Assembly: GCF_031877795.1 (NCBI RefSeq)
Contig: NC_133941.1
Coordinates: 24,528,251 to 24,592,250 of the forward strand
DNA: 64,000 nt
DNA from: Strix aluco
Taxonomy: Eukaryota; Chordata; Aves; Strigiformes; Strigidae
Direction: 5' to 3'
Part shown: positions 13,803 to 26,744 of the stretch, one piece after another
How positions within the stretch are numbered: position 1 is the first letter of the stretch
Layout: every line of letters begins with the position of its first letter
The notes under the pieces: generated by a model
What the model saw: the letters and a program-made list of their open reading frames with translations, nothing else
What the model was told of the DNA's origin: nothing
Databases searched by the model: none
Position numbers and translations under genes: made by a program

Positions 13803-16800
13803 GGTTCCAAAAAGAGCACTGTTGAACTGGGGCAGCTTCAGAGAAAGGAGCTTCAAAGAGGGGAAGCAAACATGATCAGAGCTTCCCAGCAAGGGATGAG
13901 TAAGGAGGCCAGACTCTTCAGCCCCACAAAGAGACCCCTGGAAGACCCAAGAGAGCTCTGTACAGCCTCAGGGGCCTGGGGAAGGTTAAGGGGTGTGCTC
14001 TTCAGTGCTTCTCCCCAGGAAAGACCTAGAAGGTGTCAGTGTGGCAGCCTCAAAACCAAGAAAGGTGCTCTCTACCTAAAGTGGAGTTTAGCCTTAGGAT
14101 TCTTTGACACAGGTTATTGTGGATATAAAAAAAAAAAAACCATACAGTGAAAAAAACCCCATCAGCTAAGTTCTAGGACAAAAATCCCCTAAGGGGCTAT
14201 TAAAGGCCAGGTACAAGTTCCAGCGTGGGATGTCTTTGAGCATCAGGCAGCTGGCAGTCGCACTAGAGTGCCTCCCTAAATGCTGCTGCACATCTGCTCC
14301 TGGCCATGGCTGGAGACAGATTCCTCACCTGTCTGTGCTTTGTGCCCTGGGCTGGAGCTTGCCTCTCAGATCCACCAGACCCATCTCCATGTCACTGTCA
14401 GAGAAGGGGGACTGGCACAAACTCAGCACCAATGCACTCCGGTACAGTGATAACTTTGTTCCAACAAAGATGTTTATAATGAACATAAAGACATATTCAT
14501 CATTTTCACTGCTCTACTGTGTTTCCTCTCTCTAAACAGCTTCAGCATCAAGCAAGAAATTCAGAGCTTTGTTATCTTCCTCTCTGAAGTGGCTGTAAGC
14601 ACCCCTCAGTAACAATCCATGAGCACAGGAAAAAAAGATTTGGGACTCACATTCCCTGCTGCCACATGCCACCTTTAGAAGCAGTTTTACACAGAGGGGC
14701 TATCACAGTTACATGGTTATACTCGCCTTGGGTTGCTTAGATTTAGCAGAAGCCCTCACTTGTTTACAACAAAGCTCTGAAATGGTGGGACTAGTTCTCA
14801 AACCTCAGATTCATTCTTCTCTTAGAAAAAAAGGTCAAATGAACCTTGTGTACCCCCTAGTAGCCATCACGGAGACTGGAGAATGAATAAACCAAACGAG
14901 CATGCTGAAATCTAGATATTTTATAAAAGATTACGGTGAATACTAAATATCTAGATGAATGGACGAGTCCCATTTTCCTCTATCAAAACTTGGCCCAGAC
15001 TACCCAGTGCTGATGGTCCCCAGTGGGCACAGCAGACAAGGACCATCCATCTTACAGTTTCCCATTTCTCATTAGATTTGCACCTGCGCAAGCCCCACTG
15101 GACCCTGTGCACCATATAACAGATCATGTGGATACCCTCAAGTAATTAGGAGCCAGATATATTAAATTTATTAAATTAAATACATTAAATCATTTAGCAA
15201 AAATATAACTTCTATGCTGACCATTTCTGATTCCTCCTTCATCGTTTTAAGTGGTAACAATGATTTGGAAAAAAAACCCCTCTTTCAGTGACTGGTTTGC
15301 GTTTCTGCAGCCCTGGTGCTGACAGCAGGTCTTGTCCAGGCTGCAGAGATCACAGTGCAGGTATAAAGAGCTCAGTTATCACTTGCGAAGTACTAAAGGC
15401 CCAAATGCAGTTGGAAAAGAGATTCCAATTGGAGCAGGCTCATTCCTGGAATGCTGTGGCGTGTTGCTCTTCACCCTCATCACCATGCTTCTCATCGTGT
15501 CCCAGATTAGACACCTGCCAAAGTCCATCCCACATCTAAGGAAGGGAACACATAATTGAAAACTCACCACGTCTACTTGGATTGGCACTTCCTTCTACCC
15601 TCGCATTTGGCAGCTCTCTTGTTTGTGTTTTTGCCTTTGCCAACTCTTCTTTCTGCCAGCATAACACTACATTTTAGCAAAATAGGAAAATTAATAGAAA
15701 AGCACTCAGACTGAAAACAGCACTAGAATGATATTAAGTACACCTAATTGATTTGTTAATGAGTGCCTCTTGAAACAAAACCACTTTTGTTCCAATCCCT
15801 TAGTCTGTGATTCTCAGTTTTAAAAAAAGAAAAAAATGACAGGCATCAGTTTAATTCAGCACAGAACGGGGATGATGGGCACCTCAGACAGAGACAGCGA
15901 CTCCTGGATAAGCAGCTGATCAGAGGAGAGCCTCACCTAACCACTGCTGGGAAGAACAGAGCAAGCTGTCCCAAATCCAAGAGGTTTAGCTCCCAGGCGC
16001 AGCAGTATTTTGGGATCCTGCAGTACCTGATTGCTCAGAACATCGCAGCTTGGTTTCACTCTGCACTGACCAAGCTCAGAAAAGGTGTTTTGTGACTCTG
16101 AGGCAGGTAGGGCCTGATGTCCTTGATCCGTCAGCTGGTATCACTGAGACCTGGTGTATTTTACTTCAAGGTTGCAATCAACAAGGTGGAAATGGTTTGT
16201 TGGTGCAGCTCAACTGACCATGTACCTCACACACAGAGAAGGTTGTTGACTTATTGCCTGGTTTGGGCATCATTTCTGAAACATGCTTGACATCAGGACA
16301 TCTCAGCTATGGCTATCACACTTTTAATCCCCACTTCATTTAATTTCAGTTCCCTGTTTAAACTCGCCTGATGTTGCCACAACTACATTTTTTTCTCTAG
16401 TCTTATCATGGCTAGCATATAAAATTCAGCTCTATGCAGAGAGCTAGAAAGAGGCTATGAGCAGCTTAAATCTTATTTATGCACTAATATGAAGGCAAAA
16501 GTAAGACTTATGTGATACTTAATCCTTGTGCTAGTCCTCTGCACTGAAGCAAGCTGTACTCAGAAGAACAGATTTTAGGACAAAGAAAAGTCTTAAGCTT
16601 ACAGCTTTTATGACAAATACTGCCAGTATCTCCTATTTCTTCAGCTTTGGAAGCTCCTGCTTCCTTCCAAATGACAGAAGCTGAAGAAAGAAAATGAAAC
16701 TAAGGTCCTGACCCTAAACCCTTTTATCTGGACAACATTAGATGCTGCTGTAGGTTTATGACAAGCCTCCAGAGAACTGCAGCGATGTTCTCAGAGGAAG

Positions 16801-18956
16801 GTGGCACCGTCCTCTGGGCCCCTTGCGCTGGTTTCTTTGGCACAGGAAATCGATGCAGACTAAGAGAGACTCTACTACAAAAGCATTCTGCAGCGTGCAT
16901 CCTTTCTCTGAGGGTGCTTTGCTATTGCATTATTGTATGCTGCTTTGTTAATGTGTTCATTTGCATTAAGCGTCTTTCTCTTGATTTGTTTATAATGCAC
17001 CTCCTCAAAGGATTTATATTAATGAAACCACAGTAAGTGAGATCCAGGTCTCCTGCTGCATTTCTTGGTGCATTTAGGTGCAAGAACAGCAACGCTAAGC
17101 AAAGAAACCTCATAGGAAATAGGTTTTGCCTACTAGCAAGTGATTGGACTGGTTAATTATAAGATTAAAAGAAAAACAAAAGCAGCTGTAAAAGGTTTTT
17201 GTAAAGTAGGGTTTGTCATTTGGACATTTTCAGAGTGAACTGACATGATGTCCACAGTTCTTCAATGAGATAAGCAATTCAAAGTCTTCTTCCTGTAAAC
17301 AGAGCAAAGCTCCTCTCCCACCTTTAAACGGACTGTCAGCACTCTTAGTAGGAAATGTAGTGAATGACACATCCCCTACATTAATAACCTAACTTGGATT
17401 TGTGGCTAGATTTGAATTTATGTGCAATAGCACCAAAAGACTCCAACCAAGATCCTAGACCATTTATGCTTAGTGCTGTTGAGGCACGTAAGGGCAGACA
17501 ACCTAGAGGCAGAGGCAAACCAGAGGGTCCGTGTTGAAAAACAAAGAGGCTAAAGGAAGAAGAGTAAGTAAAGACTAGAAGAATTGTCACAAATCATTGA
17601 TCAGGCTGGAAACAGGTAAAGAAATTGGCACTCTCTGGCCTCTTTCCCCAACACACTCCACTACAACACATCAACCCTCCTGTTGAGCAAGACGGGCTTA
17701 GAACAGCCTTTGTGCTGTTACCAGAATTATTTGTTTCCAGAGACACTGCCTAAAACAAAGTTAACTCATGATCAAGTGTTTCCCTCACCTAAATGCTTTG
17801 AATACTTGGAATAACTGCAAAATCTACATATCAAAAAAGCTGTATAAAATGAATGGGTTTTCTGTATCAGCAAAGCAGCACAAATGATGCTCTACCTTGG
17901 TCAACTCCTGTGAAAACTGGTGAAACTCATCTGCTTTCTTGGGAGTAGTTTTCTGAAAAGATGCAACTACCCTTACAAAAAAAAGACTTGACAACATAGT
18001 AGATTGTAGGAAAACTTAATGAAAAAGGCATTGCTGATGCTTCCCAGCTTTACCCATACTGACATGAGATATATTTGGTGATACAGTTCAATTTCAGTAG
18101 CGTGGCTTTGACAAGAGATAAGAAGAGGCATTATTAACAGTGGTGAAAATAACAACATAAGGGAAACCAAATCTCTTGTCTAACAGTTTGCCACAAGGTT
18201 CTGAATATTTAGTATTTATTTTAAATATGAATGCACTGCTTCAGTTCAAGTTTACCCCAAAGAAAATAATTGCTTTAATCCTGTAATTTTAATTGTAGAT
18301 GTCTACTTAGAGCCAGCTATAAAAATAAAGCAGTCATAAAAAATACAAATAAAAATCACACATAAGGGTTCTGTAATCTAGAACTTGTTTTATGTGAAGA
18401 AAACTTCAGCAGTATTGTTCCCATCTGTATTATAATTCCATTTGTCCTCCTGTAATCCCTTCACAGTCTTTCACATTTGCACGCAGTCCAAATGGTAGAT
18501 GAAACTGGGGTTTCCTGCACATGTAAATGTAGCAGATGCTGTTAGGAGGAATTGGTCTTTGCTTGATTAGAGGACAGAGAAAGACCTTCTTCCTTCTGCA
18601 GTGGTGTTGAAACAAAAATTAATATAAAGAGAGTTACCAAGTGGCGTGCACAGGTGAGGAGGACTGGACCCCCCAGAGCTCTGCTGCCCCGCAGCCCCCT
18701 CCTGCTAGTGCCACAGTACCAGCTCTGTTGAGGAGAGGGAATGACGAGTAAATGCAGCAAAATCTTTTTTGAGTTGCTGAAGCCAGAAGTTTGAGTTCAC
18801 ACACAGGGAGCAGACCTACACGGGCAAGTTCCCCCTCTCTTCCCCCATTCATTTTTCAGAGCACAGCTGCACTGTCAAGGAAAGAACAATGACATGAAAA
18901 AGAACCTGAATTTCGTTGTGCCCTCTACTACAACATCTGCTCCACTGCTGAAGGTC
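13803..18956. other. Unassigned sequence
   Basis: No transposon or exon that I can support. The minus-strand frame 17,381-17,590 follows a T-rich acceptor-like site, but no donor or domain was found. Confidence 0.5.
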
Positions 18957-19378
18957 TTAGACAGGTGATGAGTTAATCAACTTGTTCATCAAGTCTAGTT
19001 TGCCATAAATGCTGGATGAGGAAGCACCATTCCTATTGCTTGGTTGTACTGGAATGAGAGGCAGGATGAATTGAGGCAGAGATCCTGGTGTGATGCTCTG
19101 TAACTCGCCACCTGAGCAAGTGTGAGGAACCTCAAAATCCCCTCCAGAGATACTTGAAGAATAAGGTTCATAGGGTTTGAACCAAATATACACACCAGGG
19201 GCAACCTCCGGCGGGCAATTCACAGGACCTCCTGCACCTCCAGGCTGGGATGATGCTGCACAACAAGGCAAGGTAGGGACTGATGACATAAGGCTGTTGT
19301 GTACGACATGGAGAGATAGAGAGGTGACAAGACTTATTCCCCTGTGTTTTTCTAGATCTGGATGACCCACTTTTCTTC
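18957..19378 (-). CDS. Candidate terminal exon of an unrecognised minus-strand gene
   Basis: A strong acceptor (seven T, then CAG) opens a 422-nt frame that runs about 140 codons to TAA at 18,959-18,957. The encoded tail is rich in Ser, Pro and Gly, with pieces such as PCCAASSQPGGAGGPVNCPP and VYIWFKPYEPYSSS, ending NKLINSSPV. It needs one base from an upstream exon, and the candidate at 19,829-19,915 supplies exactly that phase. I do not recognise the family. It may be the cytoplasmic tail of a membrane protein, or chance: short open frames here are not rare. Confidence 0.3.
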
Positions 19379-19828
19379 CTGAAAAAAACTGGCATTATCA
19401 TTCAAACAAACCTGGCCAGCAAACGTCTACTGCCAGTGCTGGTGAGGAGGTGACAAAATGCCCATTTTAGTGCTGCAGAGAATTGCAAATAAAATCTAAA
19501 ATCCATAAATTCCACTTAGAGAAAGACACTGGACATGAGTTCTTGCTGGCCATTTCACAGAGTTTTATGTCCAGAGTAGCACAAAAGATCTTTGTAAAAC
19601 AATGAATCGTATTATTCATTTACCCATTGGCATTTTTTTCCCTTTTGATCATATGGTCCCCCTTACTCTTGTTCAGTAAGATAAACTCATATTCCCCAGG
19701 GAAAAAAAGGACTTTCTTGCTTACTGAGAAACTCAAAAGCACACCTGGCAGGCTGCTGATTCAAACCCAGACCGTGTGTCCCGGCGTTGTACAAGATGAA
19801 GGCATGAAAGGATGAGGCTAGGTCTTAC

Positions 19829-19915
19829 CCTGCTTCATGACTTCAGGGTCTGTCACCAGGTGACTCTGATCCCGTAAGGCCGACTGCCTCGCTCCTGCGA
19901 AACCACCTTTTATTT
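19829..19915 (-). CDS. Candidate internal exon of the same unrecognised gene
   Basis: An 87-nt phase 1-1 interval between CTCCATAG and CAGG|GTAAGA. Its open frame includes GGFAGARQSALRDQSHLVTD and PEVMKQ. Phase matches the terminal exon downstream. The two other phases meet stops. Product unknown. Confidence 0.3.
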
Positions 19916-20240
19916 CTATGGAGATAAAAGGGAAAGGGGCAGCTGGGTGTCTTCTGGAGACAGCTGCAGTGAGGGGCTGCTAGATAGGTGCTGGAGAGAG
20001 ACTATCTCTGAATTCTTGTTTCTATATATTTGTTTGACCTGGTAATAAATTCAGTCCTTAAGGGTGGTGTGAATCTGTGGGATGTACAATGCTCAGATCA
20101 GGGCTCTTGCTTTATATGTGAAAGGAACTTGAAAGACAAACTGTCCAAGGAGCTCAACTTCAACCTCAGACTGAATTTCATACATCTCACAGGTTATTAC
20201 AGCACATACAAATTTGCAGGATTATTTGTGCTGCTCTTAC

Positions 20241-20313
20241 TGGCACTGTGAATTTTCCAGAATTGCAGGCAACCAGCTGAGTACATGGTTGGCTTTACAC
20301 TTCTCTTCAGGCT
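20241..20313 (-). CDS. Candidate internal exon of the same unrecognised gene
   Basis: A 73-nt interval between GTCTTTCAG and GCCA|GTAAGA. In phase 0-1 it fits both neighbours and begins SLKRSVKPTMY. A second frame (reading EEKCKANHVLSWLPAI) is also open but does not match the next exon's phase, so the reading is not decided. Confidence 0.22.
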
Positions 20314-23300
20314 CTGAAAGACTGTCTGGGAAAACATCTACCAGTTTTTATTTTATGCATTTATTTTCCCCAGTAGGTGAAAAAAAAACATCAGAACTTG
20401 CCAATGAGGAAAGTGAGTGTTTTTTAATCTTTTTAAAAGAAAAGAAAAAAAAAAAAAATAAAAAGGTGTTCCCAGCTTACCCCATCAGAACAGACATTTG
20501 GAAATGAAGAAGAGGGAGAGCTATTTGGAGTTTTCTGGATTTATCTAAACCACACTTCACTCTTCCACCTGGCTCTGCCCATCCCCAAGCAGCCCCTGGC
20601 CTCGCTCCCTGGGGCCAGAGAAGATGGCAGGAGCAGTGGGGGGACCCAGCACACTGCATTTGCTCTCCCCACATCAAGTCACTGGGCTTGCAAAGAAATA
20701 AGTAAATATAGAATTTAGTTCAAAGTTGTATAAGGGACTGAAAAAGGCAGAGGAAGGTTGGGGCTGCTCTTAGGGCTTGCTCACAGGCAATGCTGGCGCT
20801 CTGACTGCTCCACAGATACTCTGAAGTGTGTGTTTAACCCTACACATGTTAGTAATTCTACTGACTGAGAACATTTATCCTTACAGTTAAGCATCCACTT
20901 TGCTAGGTTGGGGAATTTAAAAGGTGCAGTGAATAACATGCAAAAAAACCCCCCAAAACCCAACTCTATAAATCTAGCGAGGAAAAAAATTGTATTTGAC
21001 AAAGGAAAAATAGGTCTAAAGAGAGGTCAATGGGAATGTTACCACTGGATTTCTAAGCAGCCAGGATGTGGCTTCAAACTGTGAAAACATAAGTAAGGGA
21101 AACACCTCCATTTCCCCCTATTTCAGAGAACAAAGGCATTGTTTTAACCTGAACCACAAGGTTCAGAATGACTGTTTCCTCTCCTAGTCTGGTCTGTTAT
21201 CACTGTGAGCAGCCTGCACAACTCCCTGCATTCTGCATTAACCAAAAGGAGTGTCATATTGATGCATTTCTTAGTAACAGACAATTGCATCTGTTCAAAA
21301 CATACCATTTGCAGCATTCTCTGGAAGGATACAGACTGTTTGTGATTAAAGCAGCCTTTATAGATCTTATTGAAACTTTACTGTTGCTGTGAACTAATCC
21401 ACCCGAACCAAAAAACTCCCTGCAACAACCTTGACACACAAAGGGAAACTTGAGCAGAGACAGTGGGGTACCAAGTTCAACGACTTACTACAGACTAGAG
21501 AGCATGTTCTTTGTGTAAATGCAAAACCACTACAAAACTGGGGAAGCTAAACCATGGACTGAATCCTAGCTCTGTTCATGAAGAGATGGTTTTCATTTCT
21601 TCTAGTCCACTGAAAATAAATTCAACCTAAATTGCATTCCAAATTAGTGCTTCATTATGTACAGTGTATACAGAAAACTTTTAGAGATTACAAAACAAAG
21701 CTTCACACTTTTTAATTATAGCTATTTTCCCTCCACTGCCAGCTCCTGTGTTTTTCTTTTCAATTTATCTGATGCTTATGCAGAACTCTCTATTAAGACT
21801 GCCATTAAAGAAAGTGCTAATGGCGGTAATTAAACCTAAAGATTGTTGACAGTTACTAGAAATCACCATTTAGATTATTGGCAATTCCTGTACTAAGATA
21901 TCATTATCGGTGATCTCGTAAGGCAGCAACATTCAAGAACATAGTCTGGTGCAAAATGAAGAAAATATCACCACCTGAAACAACTTTATGACTCATAAAT
22001 GAGCGATAGGCTGGACATCTTAGACTTTTTAATTTATTATTTACTTTTGTGCTGAGTCTGCTTTCCCTAGAACAGAGTGCTGAAGGTGAGCATTAAAACA
22101 GCCCCCACTAAGGGAGCACAGTTGCTCTATGACACTCTCTAGCCAGTGGGACAGAGGTGGTGGCTGAGGGACAAGGTGAGGATGGCCACACAGCCTCCCC
22201 AGTTTGGGCCAGTCTCTGCTGGTGCTGCTCTTGGTATCCAGCAACGACATGCCTGGCTGCGTGAAATGCAGGTTTAATTAGTGGACCAAACTGGATACAA
22301 TTTTAGGACATAAGCTGAGGTGAGTGGGTGTAATATAAACAGTGTTAGGTAAATGTCACCAACTGGGCGTGGGAATTGCAGGAGCCATAGGAAACTCTCC
22401 AGGCAGGCAGAAGGGAGATGCACACTCTTACCCCTACACATCTGACTGTCTCCCACACCATCCCCAGTTGCAGTCAGGGCTTATCGTTTTCTCTTCATTC
22501 ATGGTCCCTTCAGCCCCCACCAGGAGCCCTGAACTGCAGCCAGTTACTTTCAGCTTTACTATGCAGAAATGGCATGCCTACGATGTATTTTTATAAAAGT
22601 CGGTGATTGAAACATAAAAATAAAAGAGATTGAGCTTAAACAGCTTGTCACAGTTTGCACGGTAGGATGGTTGTGATGAATATCCAAACAACATGCTGTC
22701 GGTTCTCACTAGATCAAAGTAGGATAAATCTATAAATTTGAAAAAATAAATCCACTGTCAAAACACAACCCCCAAAATCAAGCAACTACTCATTTTCAAG
22801 GATGACACTGCTGAATAATAAATGATTTATAGGCAACCAGTGGAAATTCTTCAGTTATTGCAATTAGGGGTATGAATATAACAGTACTGAGATGGGGAAT
22901 ACCAGCTAGCACCACTTAGAAGCTGCCGTGAGCACATCTTGCTTTGGACCACAGGCACTCAAGTGATGGCACTGTCCAGGCTCTTCCTTCAGCCAGGTGC
23001 TGCTGAGCAGCTCAGCCTTCCAGGGCGAGCTCATTAACAAGCTCGTATCAATTTGCAAGCAATTATTTTGTCAGACACAAAAGATGTGGGAAGGGAACTA
23101 GCATTGAATTTAAGTCTCTGGAGACTTAAACTTCAGGAAGATGCACATAGTTGCAGCAGATGAAGTTACTGCCACTGCCCATCGCCGTGGAGGGTTACCA
23201 TCTCCACAGTTTCTTCAGGGTAGTAAGGAAAAAAGCCCCAAAATACAAAACCCAACCATTGTGCCCTAATTTCAGTCAGTGTCTACAAAGTGCCGTGGCT

Positions 23301-24043
23301 CAGTTGGAGCAGGGATGGACACAGGTTTTATTTAACTACTGGTTTTTGCATCAATGTGCCTGCAAGGAGGATAAGAGTCCTCTGCTGGAAAGTAAAACTT
23401 TGAGACGTTGCACTGTGATCCACAAAAGCACAGGTGGCTGTGGCCCATGGACTATTAACACCCTGCAGATCTCAGCCATACGTTCCTCTTCCTACTTAGT
23501 GTTGCTGGGAGAGCAGGAGTAAATAGAAGAATACTTGGTGGCAGCATCAGGCATAAAATAACCCAGGTTAAAAGAGAAAGAAGTTATTTTTCAGCAGAAA
23601 GACTTTGCGTTTCACAGCACGGTTAAGCACTTGTCTTGGCATGAGACAGGGAGCGGCATCAGGTGTTTGTCACCAAGATGTTGATTTGAGACCTCATTAG
23701 CAACAAGAGAGCATGTTTAATGAACATGGGCTAATTCCTTATTAAAGACTCGAAAGCAGCGCCGCATAGCACTTCATCATTTGTGTCAGTCAACCTGAGG
23801 AGCTACCTGGTGGAGGGGAGCTTGGGAAGATCCGCCAGGACATAACTTGTCAGCAAGCGCAGGAGCGGCACCCAAGCAACTCATGTGCGGGGAGAGGGCC
23901 AAGGACAAGGAAGGAGGTTTGAGGAGTAAACTGCAGCGATGGGGTAAAGAACTAAGACAAAGCAGAGGGAAATAAAAGCAAAGGAAAGCGGGTGGCCCAA
24001 AGGGGACGGAAGCATTCTTCTGTTTCTGTGCACTCCTGCTTAC
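20314..24043. other. Unassigned sequence, possible intron
   Basis: Would be intronic if the 18.9-26 kb exon chain is real. Apart from an A-rich tract at about 20,440-20,465, nothing is recognised. Confidence 0.4.
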
Positions 24044-24156
24044 CCTGAAGATGTTTATTGCTTCTTCTCCACTGTCCACCAGAAGGCAGGTTGCATCTCC
24101 CTGCACCATACCGCAGTCACAGGTTAGGCACATTTCAGTGTGACTTTGTGTACCCA
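24044..24156 (-). CDS. Candidate internal exon of the same unrecognised gene
   Basis: A 113-nt interval between ATATGCAG and CAGG|GTAAGC; only one phase is open. It encodes a Cys-rich piece, MCLTCDCGMVQGDATCLLVD followed by SGEEAINIFR. It starts in phase 1 and ends in phase 0. The Cys spacing does not match a sushi, TNFR or FYVE module that I know. Confidence 0.25.
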
Positions 24157-24700
24157 CTGCATATCCAGTGCTACTTCATAAGAAAATGTGTGTTTTAACG
24201 TGGTATGCTTCTGAAGACTTAAATTTAGCCACAGCTCAGAGTAAATATGTCTAGCTCCCACTTCCAGATGGTATTTTTCCCTTCAGCTGAACATGCAAAT
24301 AAGGCTACACAACATATTTCCTTTAAAGTAGAATTTTGAAGGGCAGAAAGGTGATCCATAGACACAGCAAAAACAATGAGCTTGAAAAACCACAAAAGCT
24401 ATTAGGTACATCCAAAGCATAGGACAGGAAAGGAGGTGGCAGGAAAATGGAAATTCTTCAGGAATTGCTATGTTCCTCTAAATGATTTTGTGTGTCTAAT
24501 TAATTGGTGCCTACCACTTTAGTACTCCCTGCATGGAAACAGCTAATAAAACACACCTTCTTATAAGATTGCTCTGGGATTTACAACCTGCTTGGGGCCA
24601 CATTCACCCACCTCCTCCCAGGGCACGACCAGGCTGAAGTGGCTCTTTGCAATGGCTGGAACAAAGGGGAAAAGCTTCTTCACACGGCAAATACACTCTC

Positions 24701-24724
24701 TTTTTTTTTTTTTTTTTTTTTTTT
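24701..24724. repeat. Poly-T tract (24 nt)
   Basis: Uninterrupted T run followed by CAGTAAGC. As poly-T then CAG it mimics a plus-strand splice acceptor, but no coding frame follows. Confidence 0.9.
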
Positions 24725-25875
24725 CAGTAAGCATCTGTCCTCAGGATATCTTTTTATTTTTCTGTTTAACTTAACTCAGTTATTCCCTAGCCGTTTCTCT
24801 CTGTGTATTATTTATTGACCTTCCTTACACATCCCCCAGGACTAGCAGCTTTAAAAATCACACAAGCTTTTACTAATTGCAGATGATCACCAGACTATAG
24901 GAAACAACACAGCACATTGTGGTTTCTTACCTTGCAATATATTCTCTAGTGCTATGCTAAAATATGTATCTGGGAACTTGGGTCATGTCTTACCACCAGC
25001 TCTAGCACTCTCCCTCCTTTCACTTAGGCCTTAAGCCCTAACTATGGACACCTTCTGGTTGTCTATTTACAAAGTCCCCAACTACTGCAATACCTCCAGA
25101 TGCAGCATGACAGCTGGGAGTGTAAGGACAGGAGAAGGAGAGCTGCTAGTGCAGAGCTAGCAAAGCAGCCCTACTCCTCCTGTGCCCTGTGAATTACAGC
25201 TATGGTCCTGCGCAGACATGAATTTCGGAATTCCTCCATGGGCTGGGTGTTACCAGGTCCCAGTCACTCCTCAGTTGCAGAGTCACACACAAATGCCTGA
25301 CCATTAACTCAGCAAAACCACTTGCACTACTCCCCTCTCTCAAACCCCTACCTGTGATTTATTTGGTGACATTCAATAATGATTCCATTTATTAGCTTAT
25401 GGCAGAAATCTTTGCTGTTGCAACTCTTTGGATAATGAAAGTGGGAGAAAGATCATAGTTTGTGGGTTTTTTTCAATGAAATTACCTTTTTAAGCAAAAA
25501 CCATTTCAACCCTCTCCTGAAATTACTTGATAAACATTACGCTGCAAAACTAATGACTTAAGAATTGGGCCATATTCAGTGTATCCACTGTCTGTAGATG
25601 TTTAATTTGATCCCCTTTTCCCAAGTATTGAGATATGCATTCAGTGCACAGGATGAAGCTGCTCCAGGGAGGATTCAGATCCACATAACTGAGGAAGTTA
25701 CTCTCTACTGTCTCATTTTGTGCAACGGCTGTAAGATGATTACAGGTATGCCCTATCTCCCTTTCCCCAGAAACTTTTCCATTAACAGAGACAACAAAGA
25801 CTGATTGCTTTTGTACAAAACGCAGTCAGAAGTCCCACTGCTTCACTCGCTCACAGGAGAGCATCATTCACTTAC

Positions 25876-25926
25876 CTTTAAGCTTTGCTTTTAGGAACAA
25901 GAGCATTATGGCAAGTCCCCTTCCTA
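25876..25926 (-). CDS. Candidate short exon with hydrophobic segment
   Basis: A 51-nt interval between TGTGTTTCAG and AAAG|GTAAGT, both good sites. In phase 1-1 it reads GRGLAIMLLFLKAKLK, a short hydrophobic then basic run that could be the inner half of a membrane helix. Phase fits the 24,044-24,156 candidate. It does not fit the splice-bordered interval at 26,202-26,281, so the order of upstream exons is unclear. Confidence 0.2.
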
Positions 25927-26201
25927 CTGAAACACAGCAGCACACATGGACACACCCCCGGGTCATACACTACTGACAAACCCCAACAGACACGCCTGTT
26001 GTGGCTGATTGAGTCAATCCAATCTTACACTGTCACCATGACTTCAAGGACACCTTTTGCCACCCAACCCCATGAATTTGATGCTTCTTGACACTGGTTA
26101 ACAGAGGAATTTGGAGCTTGATTATCAAAAGGGATTGACGAGCATGTGGTCCATACCCTCTCGCTGAGCACTGAAGTTCTGCAAATAGGTCTAGCTCTTA
26201 C

Positions 26202-26281
26202 CAGGTGAACTGGATGTGTGCAGGACCCAGCATGATTTTAGCAATGGGTGTCTCTGGCACAGCCTTCAGATTTTCTCTCTT
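26202..26281 (-). CDS. Candidate isolated exon
   Basis: An 80-nt interval with a strong acceptor (TATATTACAG) and donor (CTG|GTAAGA). It is open only in phase 0 and reads KRENLKAVPETPIAKIMLGP then AHIQFT. It ends in phase 2, and no phase-compatible downstream partner with good sites was found. Family unknown. Confidence 0.22.
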
Positions 26282-26744
26282 CTGTAATATAAAAATTATT
26301 CTGTAATGTAAAAATTTTACTACCCAAACTAGCACATTATTGCTGTCTCTCCCCAGCTGTTGATACACCACCCCTGAAGTCCTACCTAGCTCTAAGAGTT
26401 GTATGACACACACATTAAGTTTATTTCATTTTCACGTTGTTTTCACTACAAAGGTTTTCCTATTTAAATTCTGTTGCTGAGTTACGCCCTTTCTTCATGA
26501 TGTGGTTTCAGCAGCATTTAGTGTAATTAAGACTTCTGAAAACCCAACGCACAATTTTCCTTGTTAAAAAACTAAATGGACTGTCCACCCTACGAACAGC
26601 ACAATGGCCCTGAGTTCCTGAAACACCTTCCTATCAATGGCTGCCTGTGTGTACATCCCAACACTTCCAGATTTGCCCAAAGCACCCAAACTGCTATAAC
26701 TTAATACCACAGGCAGCTTCAAAGTGTTGAAAATTAAAACTTCT

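Noticed and set aside
13674..14150. 158-codon frame with an Ala-Pro repeat
   Set aside because: Its openness is largely produced by the CCTGCC minisatellite; the rest shows no domain or splice context.
23786..24157. Full 123-codon minus open frame as a single gene
   Set aside because: The part beyond the donor at 24,043 is low-complexity Leu/Ser/Pro. Only the splice-bordered portion (24,044-24,156) is kept as a candidate.
18957..26281. SUSD3, by synteny with mammals
   Set aside because: No sushi-domain cysteine/tryptophan pattern was found in any minus-strand frame, and the tail does not resemble the mammalian SUSD3 tail that I recall.
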